DNA of 64,000 bases, taken from contig NZ_JAFEWF010000003.1 in the NCBI RefSeq assembly GCF_017355835.1, positions 248,001-312,000 on the forward strand, written 5' to 3'. Source of the DNA: Desertivirga brevis. Lineage in GTDB: Bacteria; Bacteroidota; Bacteroidia; Sphingobacteriales; Sphingobacteriaceae. The notes under the pieces were generated by a model. The model was not told the DNA's origin. It worked only from the letters and a program-made list of their open reading frames with translations, and searched no databases. Position numbers and translations under genes: made by a program. Shown one piece after another: positions 1 through 9,828 of the stretch (the stretch's first letter is position 1; every line of letters starts with the position of its first letter).

Positions 1-1
1 G

Positions 2-1039
2 GAAGATAAGGTTAACAGGCTATTCAGAGCATTTTCACAAGTTGATTCTTCAACCACCAGGAAATACGGAGGCACGGGGCTTGGTTTGGTTATAAGCCAG
101 AGGTTGATTCAGTTAATGGGGGGAGAGATTAGCGTGAGAAGTCGCGAGGGAGAAGGAACTACCTTTGAGTTTTTTATAAATGTTGAAGGAAGTTCTGCTC
201 CTATTGCTGTAGTACCAGAAATATCTTTAGAAGAATGCGCAGGGAAAAGAGTATTGATCATAGACGATAACCATACAAATCTGCGGATATTGAAACTCCA
301 ATTGGAGCAGTGGAAGCTTGTGCCCGAAACAGTCATCTCTGGCACAGATGCTTTGCGGATGTTGTCGGAAGGAAGAGAATTTGAACTGGTAATAAGCGAT
401 ATGCAAATGCCTGAAATGGATGGTGTTGAACTAAGCAAGCAGATTAAAGGCAAATTTCCGAAGCTTCCTATTATACTCCTAAGTTCTATCGGAGATGAGA
501 CAAAGAAAAAGTATCCGGATCTGTTTAATGCTATACTCACAAAACCAATAAAGCAGCAACAGTTAGGAAAGGTAGTAAAGGAAACACTTACATCAGTTGT
601 GCGAGAGTCTTCTTCTCAGCCTCAGGCCACTTTACTAAACTCCGATTTCGCTGCTCAAAATCCCCTAAACATCCTGATTGCCGAGGATAATCTTGTAAAC
701 CAAAAGCTGATTACAAGGGTACTTAATAAGCTAGGATACCAACCGCAACTGGTTGAAAATGGACTGCAAGTAATAGAAAAGGCTCGCGAACTTAAACCCG
801 ACCTTATCTTTATGGACGTCCATATGCCAGAAATGGACGGATTGCAAGCAACGCGGGCGATAAGAGCAGACTTTGAGGAACAACCCATAATTGTAGCGAT
901 GACGGCAAATGCCATGGTTGAGGATAAAGAAGAATGTTTAGCTTCAGGAATGGACGATTATATTTCGAAACCGATTAAGATGGAAGAACTACTGTCTATG
1001 CTACAGAAACAATCTAAAAAAGTATCTGATAATAACTAA
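2..1039 (+). CDS. Hybrid sensor histidine kinase/response regulator, C-terminal part (5' truncated by window)
   Basis: The reading frame is open from base 2, so the N-terminus lies outside the window; 345 residues are visible. They begin in the end of a HATPase_c domain (G2 box GGTGLGL at about residues 22-28). Two receiver domains follow, at about residues 83-193 (RVLIIDDN; phospho-acceptor Asp in DMQMPEMDG; conserved Lys in TKP) and 223-333 (ILIAEDN; Asp in DVHMPEMDG; Lys in SKP). Both receivers keep the acidic pair, the acceptor Asp and the Lys, so both look phosphorylatable. No HPt domain follows, so a separate HPt protein is probably needed for a phosphorelay. The signal sensed cannot be told because the sensor part is missing. 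A strong terminator follows directly. Confidence 0.95.
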   Translation, partial: EDKVNRLFRAFSQVDSSTTRKYGGTGLGLVISQRLIQLMGGEISVRSREGEGTTFEFFINVEGSSAPIAVVPEISLEECAGKRVLIIDDNHTNLRILKLQLEQWKLVPETVISGTDALRMLSEGREFELVISDMQMPEMDGVELSKQIKGKFPKLPIILLSSIGDETKKKYPDLFNAILTKPIKQQQLGKVVKETLTSVVRESSSQPQATLLNSDFAAQNPLNILIAEDNLVNQKLITRVLNKLGYQPQLVENGLQVIEKARELKPDLIFMDVHMPEMDGLQATRAIRADFEEQPIIVAMTANAMVEDKEECLASGMDDYISKPIKMEELLSMLQKQSKKVSDNN

Positions 1040-1049
1040 GCAGAGGAAC

Positions 1050-1104
1050 CCTGCTAAAAGAGAAAAGCTCCGTATTTACAACGGAGCTTTTCTCTTTTAG
1101 CAGG
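1050..1104. terminator. Perfect 24-bp hairpin, bidirectional terminator
   Basis: The arms 1050-1073 and 1081-1104 are perfectly complementary over 24 bp around a 7-nt loop. Each arm holds an A/T-rich stretch that gives a U-run on either strand. It sits between the convergent kinase (plus) and recA (minus) ends and probably serves both. Confidence 0.9.
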
Positions 1105-1150
1105 ACCTTATTTAAGCAGGCATTTTAAAACAGCCTGTCAATTTCCTCAC

Positions 1151-2158
1151 TTATGCTTCTTCCAGATTAGCGCCAGTAACGGCTTCTCTGATCTTTGCTT
1201 CAAGCTCATCCATTAGATCAGGATTATCAAGGATTAACTGTTTAACAGCATCTCTTCCTTGGCCCAGCTTAGTGTCATTGTAGCTAAACCAGGATCCGGA
1301 CTTACGAATAATTTCATATTCTACACCCAGGTCTATGATCTCACCAGCTTTGGAAATTCCTTCACCGAACATGATGTCAAATTCAGCTAAGCGGAAAGGA
1401 GGAGCAACTTTGTTTTTAACAATCTTAACCTTAACCCTGTTCCCTGATACTTCGTCAGAATCTTTGATCTGAGATATACGACGAACATCCAAACGAACTG
1501 AAGAGTAAAATTTCAACGCGTTACCACCTGTTGTAGTTTCAGGGTTACCAAACATCACCCCAATTTTATCCCGCAATTGGTTGATGAAGATACAGCAACA
1601 TCCTGTCTTAGAAATTGTACCAGTTAATTTACGCAATGCCTGAGACATCAAACGTGCCTGAAGACCCATTTTAGAATCTCCCATTTCCCCTTCAATTTCA
1701 CCTTTTGGTACTAAAGCTGCAACAGAGTCGATTACGATAATATCAATCGCTCCTGAACGGATCAGATTATCGGCAATTTCTAACGCCTGCTCTCCATTGT
1801 CTGGTTGAGATATAAGAAGGTTTTCAATATCTACACCAAGCTTTTTGGCATAGAACCTGTCAAAGGCATGTTCTGCATCAATAAAAGCTGCAATGCCGCC
1901 TTTCTTTTGCGCTTCAGCAATGGCGTGTATAGCTAAGGTAGTTTTACCAGAAGATTCAGGGCCATATATTTCGATAATACGCCCCTTCGGCAACCCACCA
2001 ATTCCTAATGCAATGTCAAGACTGATCGATCCTGTTGAAATAGCATCAAGAGGCTCTACGGCAGTATCTCCCAGCTTCATAATCGTGCCCTTACCGTATG
2101 ATTTTTCTAATTTATCCAGCGTCAGCTGTAACGCTTTTAATTTATCTGCGTTGCTCAT
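1151..2158 (-). CDS. recA: Recombinase RecA
   Basis: RecA is the ATP-dependent strand-exchange protein of homologous recombination and the trigger of damage responses. At 335 aa the protein is of normal length. The Walker A motif GPESSGKT is at about residues 66-73, the Walker B segment ending IVIDSVAAL is near residue 144, and the DNA-binding loop region with [22 protein letters not shown] is intact. The C-terminus is acidic, as in the family. The start ATG at 2158 is preceded by a good Bacteroidota -7 box. Transcription is probably monocistronic, since nth ends 91 nt upstream and this gap carries the promoter. It ends at the shared terminator at 1050-1104. Confidence 0.98.
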   Translation of the reverse strand: MSNADKLKALQLTLDKLEKSYGKGTIMKLGDTAVEPLDAISTGSISLDIALGIGGLPKGRIIEIYGPESSGKTTLAIHAIAEAQKKGGIAAFIDAEHAFDRFYAKKLGVDIENLLISQPDNGEQALEIADNLIRSGAIDIIVIDSVAALVPKGEIEGEMGDSKMGLQARLMSQALRKLTGTISKTGCCCIFINQLRDKIGVMFGNPETTTGGNALKFYSSVRLDVRRISQIKDSDEVSGNRVKVKIVKNKVAPPFRLAEFDIMFGEGISKAGEIIDLGVEYEIIRKSGSWFSYNDTKLGQGRDAVKQLILDNPDLMDELEAKIREAVTGANLEEA

Positions 2159-2177
2159 TATTTTAGTTAATGTAATT

Positions 2178-2186
2178 GCGAATGTA
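2178..2186 (-). promoter_or_regulatory. Predicted recA promoter (-7 box)
   Basis: On the minus strand the sequence reads TACATTCGC, a TAnnTTTG-type -7 box with one C substitution, about 20 nt upstream of the recA ATG. No convincing -33 TTG is present. Confidence 0.5.
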
Positions 2187-2249
2187 ATAAAATAACTTAA
2201 ATTGCTAAAAATTTTATCAAAATAATTAAAGCTCTTAGCAACAATAAAA

Positions 2250-3005
2250 TTATTCTTTTACTTCGAGTTTTTTCAGTGCAATAGAAAGTTTATTTGCTTT
2301 TTTTCGTTGTTGTGCTTCCCGCTCTTTTTTTCGGAGTATTACCTCTGCTTTCTTCAATGCACCAGCCGTTTGCTGTTGTTCGTAGTATTTGCAGAAATGA
2401 GTTATAGGACAAATATTGCATTTTGGACTGCGCGCTACGCAGATATACCGGCCATGTAGAATTAACCAGTGATGGGCATGTCTGATCGTTTCTTCTGGCA
2501 GGTATTGTACCAGTTGCTTCTCAACAGCAAGGGGTGTAGTAGCATTTCTGGTTAAACCTAAACGGTTTGCCACTCTAAACACATGGGTGTCGACGGCAAG
2601 GGCTGGAGCTTCAAAAACAATGGAAGTAATAACATTGGCAGTTTTTCTTCCAACTCCGGGAAGTTTTTGCAGATCTTCCATGGATGATGGAACTTCTCCG
2701 TTAAATTGTTCCACCAGGATCTTTGACATTCCCGCTAGATGCTTCGCCTTGTTATTTGGATAACTTACAGAGCGGATATATTCAAAGATCTCCTCAACGC
2801 TTGCTTTTGAAAGGGCGAAGGCATCAGGAAAACGTTCGAAAAGCTTAGGAGTAATTTGATTAATGCGCTTGTCTGTGCATTGGGCCGACAAGCTCACTGC
2901 AACCAATAACTCGTATGGATTGGTATAATGAAGTTCAGTTTTAGCTTCAGGATTGTTTTTTGAAAAATAATCCACGAATGCTTTAAAACGTTCTTTTCTA
3001 AGCAT
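2250..3005 (-). CDS. nth: Endonuclease III (DNA glycosylase/AP lyase)
   Basis: This enzyme removes oxidised pyrimidines and cleaves the abasic site in base excision repair. The HhH motif LPGVGRKTA lies at about residues 115-123 with the catalytic Lys121, followed by the catalytic Asp139 in VDTHVFRV. The iron-sulfur cluster ligands C189, C196, C199 and C205 have the exact C-x6-C-x2-C-x5-C spacing. The 251-aa protein is about 40 residues longer than typical bacterial Nth. The extra is a Lys/Arg-rich C-terminal tail (about 212-251), possibly a nonspecific DNA-binding extension. It is flanked by recA downstream and a 61-aa gene 27 nt upstream, giving a repair-rich minus-strand block. Confidence 0.95.
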   Translation of the reverse strand: MLRKERFKAFVDYFSKNNPEAKTELHYTNPYELLVAVSLSAQCTDKRINQITPKLFERFPDAFALSKASVEEIFEYIRSVSYPNNKAKHLAGMSKILVEQFNGEVPSSMEDLQKLPGVGRKTANVITSIVFEAPALAVDTHVFRVANRLGLTRNATTPLAVEKQLVQYLPEETIRHAHHWLILHGRYICVARSPKCNICPITHFCKYYEQQQTAGALKKAEVILRKKEREAQQRKKANKLSIALKKLEVKE

Positions 3006-3032
3006 GTATAAACTAAGGTCGGAAAAATTGAA

Positions 3033-3218
3033 CTAAAGACTTTTTGAGTAAGCCATTATCCTTTCGATTGTAGAAAGGTGCGGCTCTCTGGTTTCTTTGT
3101 TTAACTCTGATTTAATCGAGTTGTAAAAGCTTTCGTCCTCACGGGTAAGGGAACAAGCAGGCTCCTCTAAATTCTCAAGGAGCAGGTGGTAATGTTCTTG
3201 TGTAGAAATTTGAATCAT
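3033..3218 (-). CDS. Conserved-looking small hypothetical protein (61 aa)
   Basis: I do not recognise a family. The ATG at 3218 is preferred over the in-frame TTG at 3224 because the TTG lies inside the arm of a hairpin. The protein is 61 aa, soluble and charged (sequence starts MIQISTQEHYH, many Glu/Lys/Ser), probably mostly helical, with no signal peptide or membrane segment. It lies between the ECF sigma gene (84 nt upstream) and nth (27 nt downstream) on the same strand and may be cotranscribed with nth. Confidence 0.6.
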   Translation of the reverse strand: MIQISTQEHYHLLLENLEEPACSLTREDESFYNSIKSELNKETREPHLSTIERIMAYSKSL

Positions 3219-3220
3219 AA

Positions 3221-3263
3221 GCAACGCCGTTTTTTAATAAATATATCAAATAAACGGCGTTGC
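3221..3263 (-). terminator. 12-bp hairpin between the sigma-factor gene and the 61-aa gene
   Basis: Arms 3221-3232 and 3252-3263 are perfectly complementary over 12 bp (GCAACGCCGTTT and its complement) around a 19-nt A/T loop. On the minus strand there is no U-run after it and it ends 3 nt before the ATG at 3218. It could be an attenuator or translation-control element rather than a plain terminator of the sigma gene. Confidence 0.55.
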
Positions 3264-3302
3264 AAAAACTATTATTTTACTGATTCAAAATTATTTTTGA
3301 AA

Positions 3303-3890
3303 TTAAGTCAGCCTTAGGCTTAATTCCTTAGTTTGCAGCATTTTGCGTAGATTGTTCAATGCGTAGCGCATACGGCCAAGGGCAGTATTGATACTAACAT
3401 TAGTCACATCTGCAATTTCCTTAAAGCTCATTTCACCGTAGTGGCGCATAATGAGCACTTCTTTCTGCTCTGATGGTAGCAATTGAATCAGTGCCTTCAG
3501 ATCCTTATGGGTCTGATCGCGAACAATTTTGTCTTCAATGCTCTCGTCGTAAAATCCAAGCACATCAAAGATGTCGAAACCATCGCCATTCGTAATTACT
3601 GGGGTACGTTTCTCCTTACGGAAAAAGTCGATCACCAGGTTATGCGCAATTCGTAAAACCCAAGGCAAAAATTTACCCTCTTCATTATACCTGCCCGATT
3701 TTAACGTATTGATTACCTTGATGAAAGTATCCTGGAAAATATCCTCAGCAAGGAACTCGTCTTTTACGAGCATATAAATAGAAGTATAAATTTTGGTTTT
3801 ATGGCGCCTGATGAGTTCTGACAAAGCGGCCTCTTTACCCGCAATGTAAAGCTCTACCAGTTCTTGATCATTTTTATTTTGAAACATCAT
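3303..3890 (-). CDS. ECF-type RNA polymerase sigma factor
   Basis: The protein has 195 aa with a sigma-70 region 2 (about residues 25-93, including the AEDIFQDTFIKV and LPWVLRIAHNLVIDFFR segments). Region 4 follows at about 132-185, with helix-turn-helix FKEIADVTNVSINTALGRMRYALNNLRK. There is no region 3 and no C-terminal extension, so it is a plain extracytoplasmic-function sigma factor. No anti-sigma gene is adjacent on either side, unlike the FecR-linked ECF sigmas of this phylum. This may be a constitutive or independently controlled ECF sigma. The ATG at 3890 is followed by a second Met, and either could be the start. Function is inferred from the family only; the regulon is unknown. Confidence 0.93.
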   Translation of the reverse strand: MMFQNKNDQELVELYIAGKEAALSELIRRHKTKIYTSIYMLVKDEFLAEDIFQDTFIKVINTLKSGRYNEEGKFLPWVLRIAHNLVIDFFRKEKRTPVITNGDGFDIFDVLGFYDESIEDKIVRDQTHKDLKALIQLLPSEQKEVLIMRHYGEMSFKEIADVTNVSINTALGRMRYALNNLRKMLQTKELSLRLT

Positions 3891-4232
3891 AGGACTCTCT
3901 CGTTTAATTCCCTCTTAACTAATTCGTGTACAATAATTTGAGTAGAGTTTTAGCCTATAGTTTAATCTCCTTTAAAAAATAATTTATGAATGGAATTTGT
4001 GTGTGTTGCAGTTCAAATTTAATTACAAAAAAATTAATGTGCAAACATTTATCTAAAAATGTTCCCTTGTTTGATAGTACTTTTGCCCTTTGTTCAGATC
4101 GAAATACTACGGTTTGAAACTAAAAAAATGAACGATTAGCGGTACTGCAGCAAGTAATTATAAAAACGTCATGCTACTTTTGCTGTTATACCGTTTACGT
4201 TACTTACGATATATTTAGCACTCCGGTTTTCA
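3891..4232. other. 342-bp divergent intergenic region (sigma factor / uvrA)
   Basis: A/T-rich divergent spacer between the ECF sigma gene and uvrA. It contains two rightward TAnnTTTG boxes (4078-4085 and 4175-4183). No ORF, repeat or RNA structure stood out. Confidence 0.6.
4175..4183 (+). promoter_or_regulatory. Predicted uvrA promoter (-7 box)
   Basis: TACTTTTGC fits the -7 consensus TAnnTTTGC exactly, 50 nt before the uvrA ATG. A second match (TACTTTTG, 4078-4085) lies further upstream. No clear -33 was found for either. Confidence 0.55.
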
Positions 4233-7034
4233 ATGAGTACAGAATCAGAAAAAGATCCCCAGAAACATATAATAATTAAAGGAGCACGCGTTCATAATCT
4301 AAAGAATATTGATGTTGCGATCCCAAAGAACAAGCTTGTAGTCATTACAGGGATGTCGGGATCCGGTAAATCGTCCTTAGCTTTCGATACACTGTACGCT
4401 GAAGGACAACGACGGTATGTCGAAAGCCTTTCTTCCTATGCACGCCAGTTCATGGGAAGGATGAATAAGCCTGATGTTGATTATATCAAGGGGATAGCTC
4501 CGGCTATTGCTATCGAGCAGAAAGTTATAACAAGTAATCCGAGATCAACAGTAGGTACATCTACCGAGATCTATGATTACCTCAAGCTGTTGTTTTCAAG
4601 GATTGGAAAAACTTATTCTCCTGTTTCAGGAAGAGAGGTGAAGCGGGATAATGTTACTGATGTGGTAAATTTTATCACAGCATTGCCTGAAGAGACAACT
4701 GTCACTATATTTTGTCCTTTGCATCCGCATAATAACCGGGCGGTTAAAGAAGAGCTTGCTGTACTCCTGCAAAAGGGTTTTCAACGCGTTTACTACAAGG
4801 GACAATTGTCCCGGATCGAGACTTTGTTGGAAGATGAATCAATCAAGAACGATAAACTTCTAGACTCCGAAACACTTCGTATCGTTATCGACCGGATTTC
4901 AGTGAACCAGGAGGAAGAAACACTAAGCCGCATGGCTGATTCCATTCAGACTGCCTTTTTTGAGGGTAAAGGCGACTGTTTCGTGGAGGAGAATGAGAAT
5001 GAGCATTTCTTCTGCGATCGCTTCGAACTTGATGGGATGCGTTTTGAAGAACCTAATCCAAATTTTTTTAGCTTCAATAATCCCTATGGAGCTTGCCGGC
5101 GTTGTGAAGGATACGGAAAAGTTATAGGCATTGATGAAGATCTGGTTATTCCAGATAAGAGTAAGTCATTATACGATGGAGCAATAGCACCATGGCGTGG
5201 TGAGAAGATGCGGGAATGGCTTGATGAGCTTCTTAAAAGCGCCCTTAAGTTTGATTTCCCGGTCCATCGTTCTTACAATCAGTTAACTGATGAACAAAGA
5301 ACCCTGGTGTGGACGGGGAACAAGTATTTTCGCGGCCTGGATGCTTTCTTCCAGCATCTGGAAGAGCAAACCTATAAAATTCAATACCGTGTGATGTTGT
5401 CCCGTTACCGCGGAAAAACAACCTGTCCGGATTGTAAAGGAAGCCGCCTTCGTAAAGACGCATCGTATGTTAAGGTGGAGGGAAAATCCATTACAGATAT
5501 TGTTCTAATGCCATTAGACTCTGCCTTGGAATTTTTTCAGGCCCTAAAGCTGAACGAGAACGAGGCCAAAATATCGAAAAGATTATTACTGGAAATTTCT
5601 AATCGCATCAAATTTTTAACTGATGTGGGTTTAAGTTATCTCACATTAAACCGCCTAAGTAACACTCTTTCCGGTGGAGAATCGCAACGCATTAACCTTG
5701 CAACTTCACTAGGAAGTTCCCTTGTCGGCTCGGTTTACGTATTAGACGAGCCAAGTATAGGCCTGCACCCCCGGGATACCCACCGCTTAATCGGTGTGTT
5801 GAAGTCTTTAAGGGATGTGGGTAATACTGTTCTGGTAGTTGAGCACGAGGAGGAAGTGATGAAAGCTGCCGACTATCTTATAGATATCGGCCCGGCCGCG
5901 GGAACCCATGGGGGGGATTTAATTTTTACAGGCGTTTACGATGAAATTGTAAAGGACGATAACAGCTTAACCGGGAAATATCTGAGTGGGAAGGAAGCCA
6001 TTGAAATTCCAAAGAGCAGAAGAAAGTGGAGTGACTTTATCGAGGTAAAAGGAGCCCGTGAGAATAATCTTAAAAATATAGATGTAAAGTTTCCCTTAAA
6101 CGTTTTAACCTGTGTTACCGGCGTTTCTGGTTCAGGAAAGACATCACTTGTGAAACGGATCTTACAGCCTGCAATCCAGAAGGCGATAGGTAATTATTCC
6201 GGAGAGCAGACCGGGGCTTACGACGAGCTTATAGGGGATATAGATAAAATACAGCAGGTTGAGCTGGTTGATCAAAACCCGATAGGAAGGTCTTCCCGCT
6301 CTAACCCCGTAACGTATGTAAAAGCTTGGGATGATATACGCAACTTATATGCATCGCAAACGTCTGCCAAAGCAGCGGGGTTGAAACCTGCAGCATTTTC
6401 ATTTAATGTAGAAGGGGGGCGTTGTGACGTATGTCAGGGAGAAGGAGAGGTCAAAATTGAAATGCAATTTATGGCTGATATTTTCCTGCCCTGTGAATCG
6501 TGCAACGGTAAGCGCTTCAAACAGCATGTTCTTGATGTTACCTATAAAGAAAAAAGCGTTTCGGAGGTACTAGATCTGACTATAGAGGAAGCCCTCGAGT
6601 TTTTTAAGGATGAAACAAAGATCGTAACTAAACTGCAACCCCTCGCAGATGTCGGCCTGGGCTATGTGCATCTTGGTCAGTCTTCAAACACCTTATCCGG
6701 TGGAGAAGCGCAGCGGATTAAGCTCGCTTCATTTCTTATAAAAGGAAATAACAGCAGCAAAACCCTGTTTATTTTTGACGAGCCAACTACCGGCCTTCAT
6801 TTTCATGATATCAAGAAGCTATTGAAATCTCTTAATGCGCTTTTGGATCAGGGAAACTCTATCCTAGTTATTGAACATAATATGGATGTAGTAAAGTGCG
6901 CCGATTGGGTTATCGATATTGGACCTGAGGGTGGAGACAGGGGAGGTTATCTCGTTTTTGAAGGCACTCCCGAGGAATTGGTTACTCACAAAGATTCATA
7001 TACTGGTACTTTTTTAAAAGATCATCTGAAATAG
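4233..7034 (+). CDS. uvrA: Excinuclease ABC subunit UvrA
   Basis: UvrA is the damage-recognition ATPase of nucleotide excision repair, working with UvrB and UvrC. The 933-aa protein has two ABC ATPase modules. Module I has Walker [10 protein letters not shown] (about 40-48) and signature [16 protein letters not shown]. Module II has Walker [10 protein letters not shown] and signature [15 protein letters not shown]. Zinc-finger cysteines are visible in both halves (CRRCEGYG and [18 protein letters not shown] with CESCNGKRF). The family motif with [27 protein letters not shown] sequence follows Walker A of module I. Bacteroidota often carry more than one UvrA paralogue, so this could be either the main copy or a UvrA2-like one; length and complete zinc motifs favour a working UvrA. 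Confidence 0.95.
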   Translation: MSTESEKDPQKHIIIKGARVHNLKNIDVAIPKNKLVVITGMSGSGKSSLAFDTLYAEGQRRYVESLSSYARQFMGRMNKPDVDYIKGIAPAIAIEQKVITSNPRSTVGTSTEIYDYLKLLFSRIGKTYSPVSGREVKRDNVTDVVNFITALPEETTVTIFCPLHPHNNRAVKEELAVLLQKGFQRVYYKGQLSRIETLLEDESIKNDKLLDSETLRIVIDRISVNQEEETLSRMADSIQTAFFEGKGDCFVEENENEHFFCDRFELDGMRFEEPNPNFFSFNNPYGACRRCEGYGKVIGIDEDLVIPDKSKSLYDGAIAPWRGEKMREWLDELLKSALKFDFPVHRSYNQLTDEQRTLVWTGNKYFRGLDAFFQHLEEQTYKIQYRVMLSRYRGKTTCPDCKGSRLRKDASYVKVEGKSITDIVLMPLDSALEFFQALKLNENEAKISKRLLLEISNRIKFLTDVGLSYLTLNRLSNTLSGGESQRINLATSLGSSLVGSVYVLDEPSIGLHPRDTHRLIGVLKSLRDVGNTVLVVEHEEEVMKAADYLIDIGPAAGTHGGDLIFTGVYDEIVKDDNSLTGKYLSGKEAIEIPKSRRKWSDFIEVKGARENNLKNIDVKFPLNVLTCVTGVSGSGKTSLVKRILQPAIQKAIGNYSGEQTGAYDELIGDIDKIQQVELVDQNPIGRSSRSNPVTYVKAWDDIRNLYASQTSAKAAGLKPAAFSFNVEGGRCDVCQGEGEVKIEMQFMADIFLPCESCNGKRFKQHVLDVTYKEKSVSEVLDLTIEEALEFFKDETKIVTKLQPLADVGLGYVHLGQSSNTLSGGEAQRIKLASFLIKGNNSSKTLFIFDEPTTGLHFHDIKKLLKSLNALLDQGNSILVIEHNMDVVKCADWVIDIGPEGGDRGGYLVFEGTPEELVTHKDSYTGTFLKDHLK

Positions 7035-7068
7035 TTTAAAAATAAATCTATAGATGCTATATGCTTTG

Positions 7069-7077
7069 TATTTTTGC
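7069..7077 (+). promoter_or_regulatory. Predicted promoter of the TauE/SafE gene
   Basis: TATTTTTGC is a perfect TAnnTTTGC -7 box. It overlaps the possible TTG start at 7074, which argues that translation really starts at the ATG at 7104. Confidence 0.6.
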
Positions 7078-7103
7078 TCCCCGTAAATAAGACTGGCATT
7101 AAT

Positions 7104-8066
7104 ATGGATAATCAAAGTCCCGCCGAACCGGAAGTGTACACCGACGAAGACGTAGCGGAGAATAAGAAGGAGCAATCAAAGCTTAAGATTGCATTTAATT
7201 TTATTGGTTTATTAGTGATTTGTCTATCGGTAGGACTTCTGTGGAGTTATGTTCCTGCCTTCAAGTCAACGTTTACCGATGTGTCTCCAACCTTCTATTA
7301 TTTCCTTATTGCGGGTTTCATTTTCGCAATGATAGATGGAGCAATAGGCATGTCCTATGGTGTAACCTCTACAGCTTTTAGTATTTCCATGGGAATTCCG
7401 CCGGCCTCTGCAAGTACGGCTGTTCACTTGTCAGAAATTCTCAGCAATGGTATAGCTGGAGTGATGCATTATCGCATGGGGAACGTGAATAAGAAACTTT
7501 TCTGGCTACTCGTTATCCCCGGAATTATTGGCTCTGTAACGGGCGCATACATATTATCCTCACTGGAATATTATAGTAAATACACGAAACCTGTTGTTTC
7601 CTTTTATACACTTATTTTAGGTATTGTCATTTTACGTAAGGCATATGCCATGCTTAAAAAGAAGAGTTCTTCAGCAAATAATTCGTCAAAGGGTGGTAAG
7701 ATCAAAAATATAAGAGCACTGGGATTATTTGGAGGCTTTGTAGATGCAGTAGGTGGCGGAGGATGGGGCTCTATCGTCCTTTCGACACTTATAGCTGGGG
7801 GGCGTCATGCACGATTCTCTCTTGGAGCCGTTAAGGCTTCCCGGTTTTTCGTAGCTTTTATGAGTTCCTTAACATTTATAACGATGTTAGAGCATTTGCA
7901 CTGGGATGCCATAGGCGGTTTAATCCTGGGCAGTGCCGTTGCTTCTCCAATAGCAGCCAAGGTTGCCAATAAGATTTCTGCTAAATCTATCATGATTGCA
8001 GTAGGGATTATTGTTATTTTGGTCAGCCTCAGGTCTATTTTAAAGTTTATACTATCAGTAATTTAA
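7104..8066 (+). CDS. Sulfite exporter TauE/SafE-family membrane protein
   Basis: This 320-aa permease of the TauE/SafE (DUF81) family is predicted to move sulfite, sulfoacetate or related organosulfur anions across the inner membrane. After a hydrophilic, acidic N-terminus (about 30 residues) there are around eight hydrophobic segments, with the family-type repeat DGAIGMSYGVTSTAFSISMG and its partner FVDAVGGGGWGSIVLSTLI. The ATG at 7104 is chosen because an upstream in-frame TTG lies within the predicted promoter. It starts 69 nt after uvrA and 73 nt before a sulfhydrylase gene that fixes sulfide into homocysteine, so a role in sulfur metabolism fits. Substrate is inferred. Confidence 0.88.
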   Translation: MDNQSPAEPEVYTDEDVAENKKEQSKLKIAFNFIGLLVICLSVGLLWSYVPAFKSTFTDVSPTFYYFLIAGFIFAMIDGAIGMSYGVTSTAFSISMGIPPASASTAVHLSEILSNGIAGVMHYRMGNVNKKLFWLLVIPGIIGSVTGAYILSSLEYYSKYTKPVVSFYTLILGIVILRKAYAMLKKKSSSANNSSKGGKIKNIRALGLFGGFVDAVGGGGWGSIVLSTLIAGGRHARFSLGAVKASRFFVAFMSSLTFITMLEHLHWDAIGGLILGSAVASPIAAKVANKISAKSIMIAVGIIVILVSLRSILKFILSVI

Positions 8067-8139
8067 CAGGACTTCAGTAAATTGCCTAATTTGGTAACAG
8101 CCCATCAGGTGTTTCTGAAAACCCTAATACTTATTTTTA

Positions 8140-9309
8140 ATGAAAGAACAATCGAGACTAATACGTAATCAGGCAGAGCGAACACACAATCGCGAGCACT
8201 CTGTTCCCTTATACCTTACATCAAGTTTTATTTTTGACGATGCTGAACAGGGCAGAGCCATTTTTGCCGACGAGATGGAAGGAAATATTTATTCCCGTTA
8301 CTCTAACCCTAATACCACCGAGTTTATTAATAAGGTGTGTGATTTGGAAGGGGCGGAAGCTGGTTTAGCATTTTCTTCAGGTATGGCTGCTATTTTTGCT
8401 TCTTTCGCAGGCCTACTTAGAAGCGGCGATCATATTATTGCCTGCCGGTCTGTATTTGGCTCAACTCACCAGTTGTTAAATCAATTGTTTCCTCGCTGGG
8501 GTATAACCCACACTTACGTAGATGCAGGGAAACCTGAGGAATGGGAAGCTGCAATTCGTCCGGAAACAAAGATGATTTTCCTTGAAACTCCATCAAATCC
8601 AGGATTGGAGCTGGTGGATCTGGAATGGTTAGGTGAGTTAAAGAAAAAGTATCCGAACATTATATTCAATATAGATAATTGCTTTGCCACGCCCTACTTG
8701 CAGAAGCCTCTGCAATATGGCATCGACCTGGTTGTTCACTCTGCAACAAAATATATGGATGGACAGGGACGGGTGTTGGGTGGTGTAATTGCCGGAAAAG
8801 CGTCAATTATAAAAGAGCTGATGTTCTTTATCCGCCATACTGGCCCGGCTATGTCAGCCTTTAATGCCTGGCTGCTTTCTAAAAGTTTAGAAACACTTAC
8901 TTTAAGAATGGACAGGCATTGCGGTAACGCTCTTAGATTGGCTGAGATGTTAGAGCAACATCCCGAGATTGAACTCGTGCGCTACCCTCATTTGCCATCA
9001 CACCCACAATATGCATTAGCTAAAAAGCAGATGAAGCTAGGTGGAGGGATAGTAACCTTCATCGTTAAAGGAGGTTTTGAAAGAGCAAAACGGTTCCTGG
9101 ATGCTTTACAAATGATCCTGTTTACGTCGAACTTGGGCGATTCCCGTTCTATTGCTACCCATCCAGCTTCCACAACCCATTCCAAATTAACGGAGGAAGA
9201 AAGAGGCCTACTAGGTATTCAGCCAGGTTCAATTCGTATTTCTGTCGGACTTGAGGATATCGACGACATCCTTGAAGATGTAAAGCAGGCTTTAGAGCGT
9301 TCGAAATAA
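8140..9309 (+). CDS. metZ: O-succinyl/O-acetylhomoserine sulfhydrylase (MetZ-like)
   Basis: This PLP enzyme of the Cys/Met metabolism family joins sulfide to an activated homoserine to give homocysteine for methionine synthesis. The 389-aa protein shows the PLP-Lys204 in VVHSATKYMDGQGR, the cofactor-ring Asp179 in FNIDNCFATP, the SSGMAAIFA helix near residue 80, and YSRYSNPNTTEF near 51-62. The DGQGR segment after the Lys is the mark that separates MetZ-type sulfhydrylases from cystathionine gamma-synthase/lyase. Whether it uses succinyl- or acetylhomoserine cannot be read from sequence. It follows the TauE/SafE gene by 73 nt and may share its transcript. Confidence 0.9.
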   Translation: MKEQSRLIRNQAERTHNREHSVPLYLTSSFIFDDAEQGRAIFADEMEGNIYSRYSNPNTTEFINKVCDLEGAEAGLAFSSGMAAIFASFAGLLRSGDHIIACRSVFGSTHQLLNQLFPRWGITHTYVDAGKPEEWEAAIRPETKMIFLETPSNPGLELVDLEWLGELKKKYPNIIFNIDNCFATPYLQKPLQYGIDLVVHSATKYMDGQGRVLGGVIAGKASIIKELMFFIRHTGPAMSAFNAWLLSKSLETLTLRMDRHCGNALRLAEMLEQHPEIELVRYPHLPSHPQYALAKKQMKLGGGIVTFIVKGGFERAKRFLDALQMILFTSNLGDSRSIATHPASTTHSKLTEEERGLLGIQPGSIRISVGLEDIDDILEDVKQALERSK

Positions 9310-9341
9310 TATTGAGAGGGAAAGTATAAAGGTTTTACTAC

Positions 9342-9349
9342 TAACTTTG
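9342..9349 (+). promoter_or_regulatory. Predicted osmC-like gene promoter (-7 box)
   Basis: TAACTTTG matches TAnnTTTG 21 nt before the ATG at 9370. No good -33 at the usual spacing. Confidence 0.5.
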
Positions 9350-9369
9350 TAAAAGGGTAAACAATACAT

Positions 9370-9804
9370 ATGAAAGTAGAATTAAAAAGAGTTAATGACG
9401 CCGTTCATTTTGAAGCAAGCGGCATGACTGATGTGAAAATAAGTATAGATGGTTCTCCCGAAATCGGAGGACAGAATTTAGGAGCCCGCCCAATGGAGCT
9501 GGTATTAATGGCACTTGGATCCTGCAGTTCCCTTGATTTATTATCTATCCTGAAAAAACAACGCCAGGACGTACAGGATGTTAATGTTTCTATCGACGGT
9601 GAAAGAGCGGACAAAATTCCTGCGGTCTTCACTAAGATTCATATGAATTTTGACCTTATTGGTAATATCGACGAAGCTAAAGCTGAAAAAGCAGCTGAGC
9701 TGGCAGTGAAAAAATACTGTTCTGTTCATGATATGCTTGCAGCAGGTGGTGTAGATATCACCTATTCTGTAAATGTGAAGGCAGCAGAAGAGCCTTCTAA
9801 ATAA
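9370..9804 (+). CDS. OsmC/Ohr-family thiol peroxidase-like protein
   Basis: The 144-aa cytoplasmic protein has the OsmC fold signature: ARPMELVLMALGSCSSLDLLSIL around Cys52 and a second cysteine, Cys117, in AVKKYCSVHDML. These two positions match the catalytic cysteines of OsmC/Ohr proteins, which reduce organic hydroperoxides. It belongs to the general OsmC group rather than clear Ohr, since the typical Ohr motifs are absent. It has its own predicted promoter and terminator, so it is probably a single-gene unit. Its place next to uvrA and sulfur genes suggests, but does not prove, a stress role. Confidence 0.9.
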   Translation: MKVELKRVNDAVHFEASGMTDVKISIDGSPEIGGQNLGARPMELVLMALGSCSSLDLLSILKKQRQDVQDVNVSIDGERADKIPAVFTKIHMNFDLIGNIDEAKAEKAAELAVKKYCSVHDMLAAGGVDITYSVNVKAAEEPSK

Positions 9805-9828
9805 AGCTTCGGTATAATATTGATAGAG

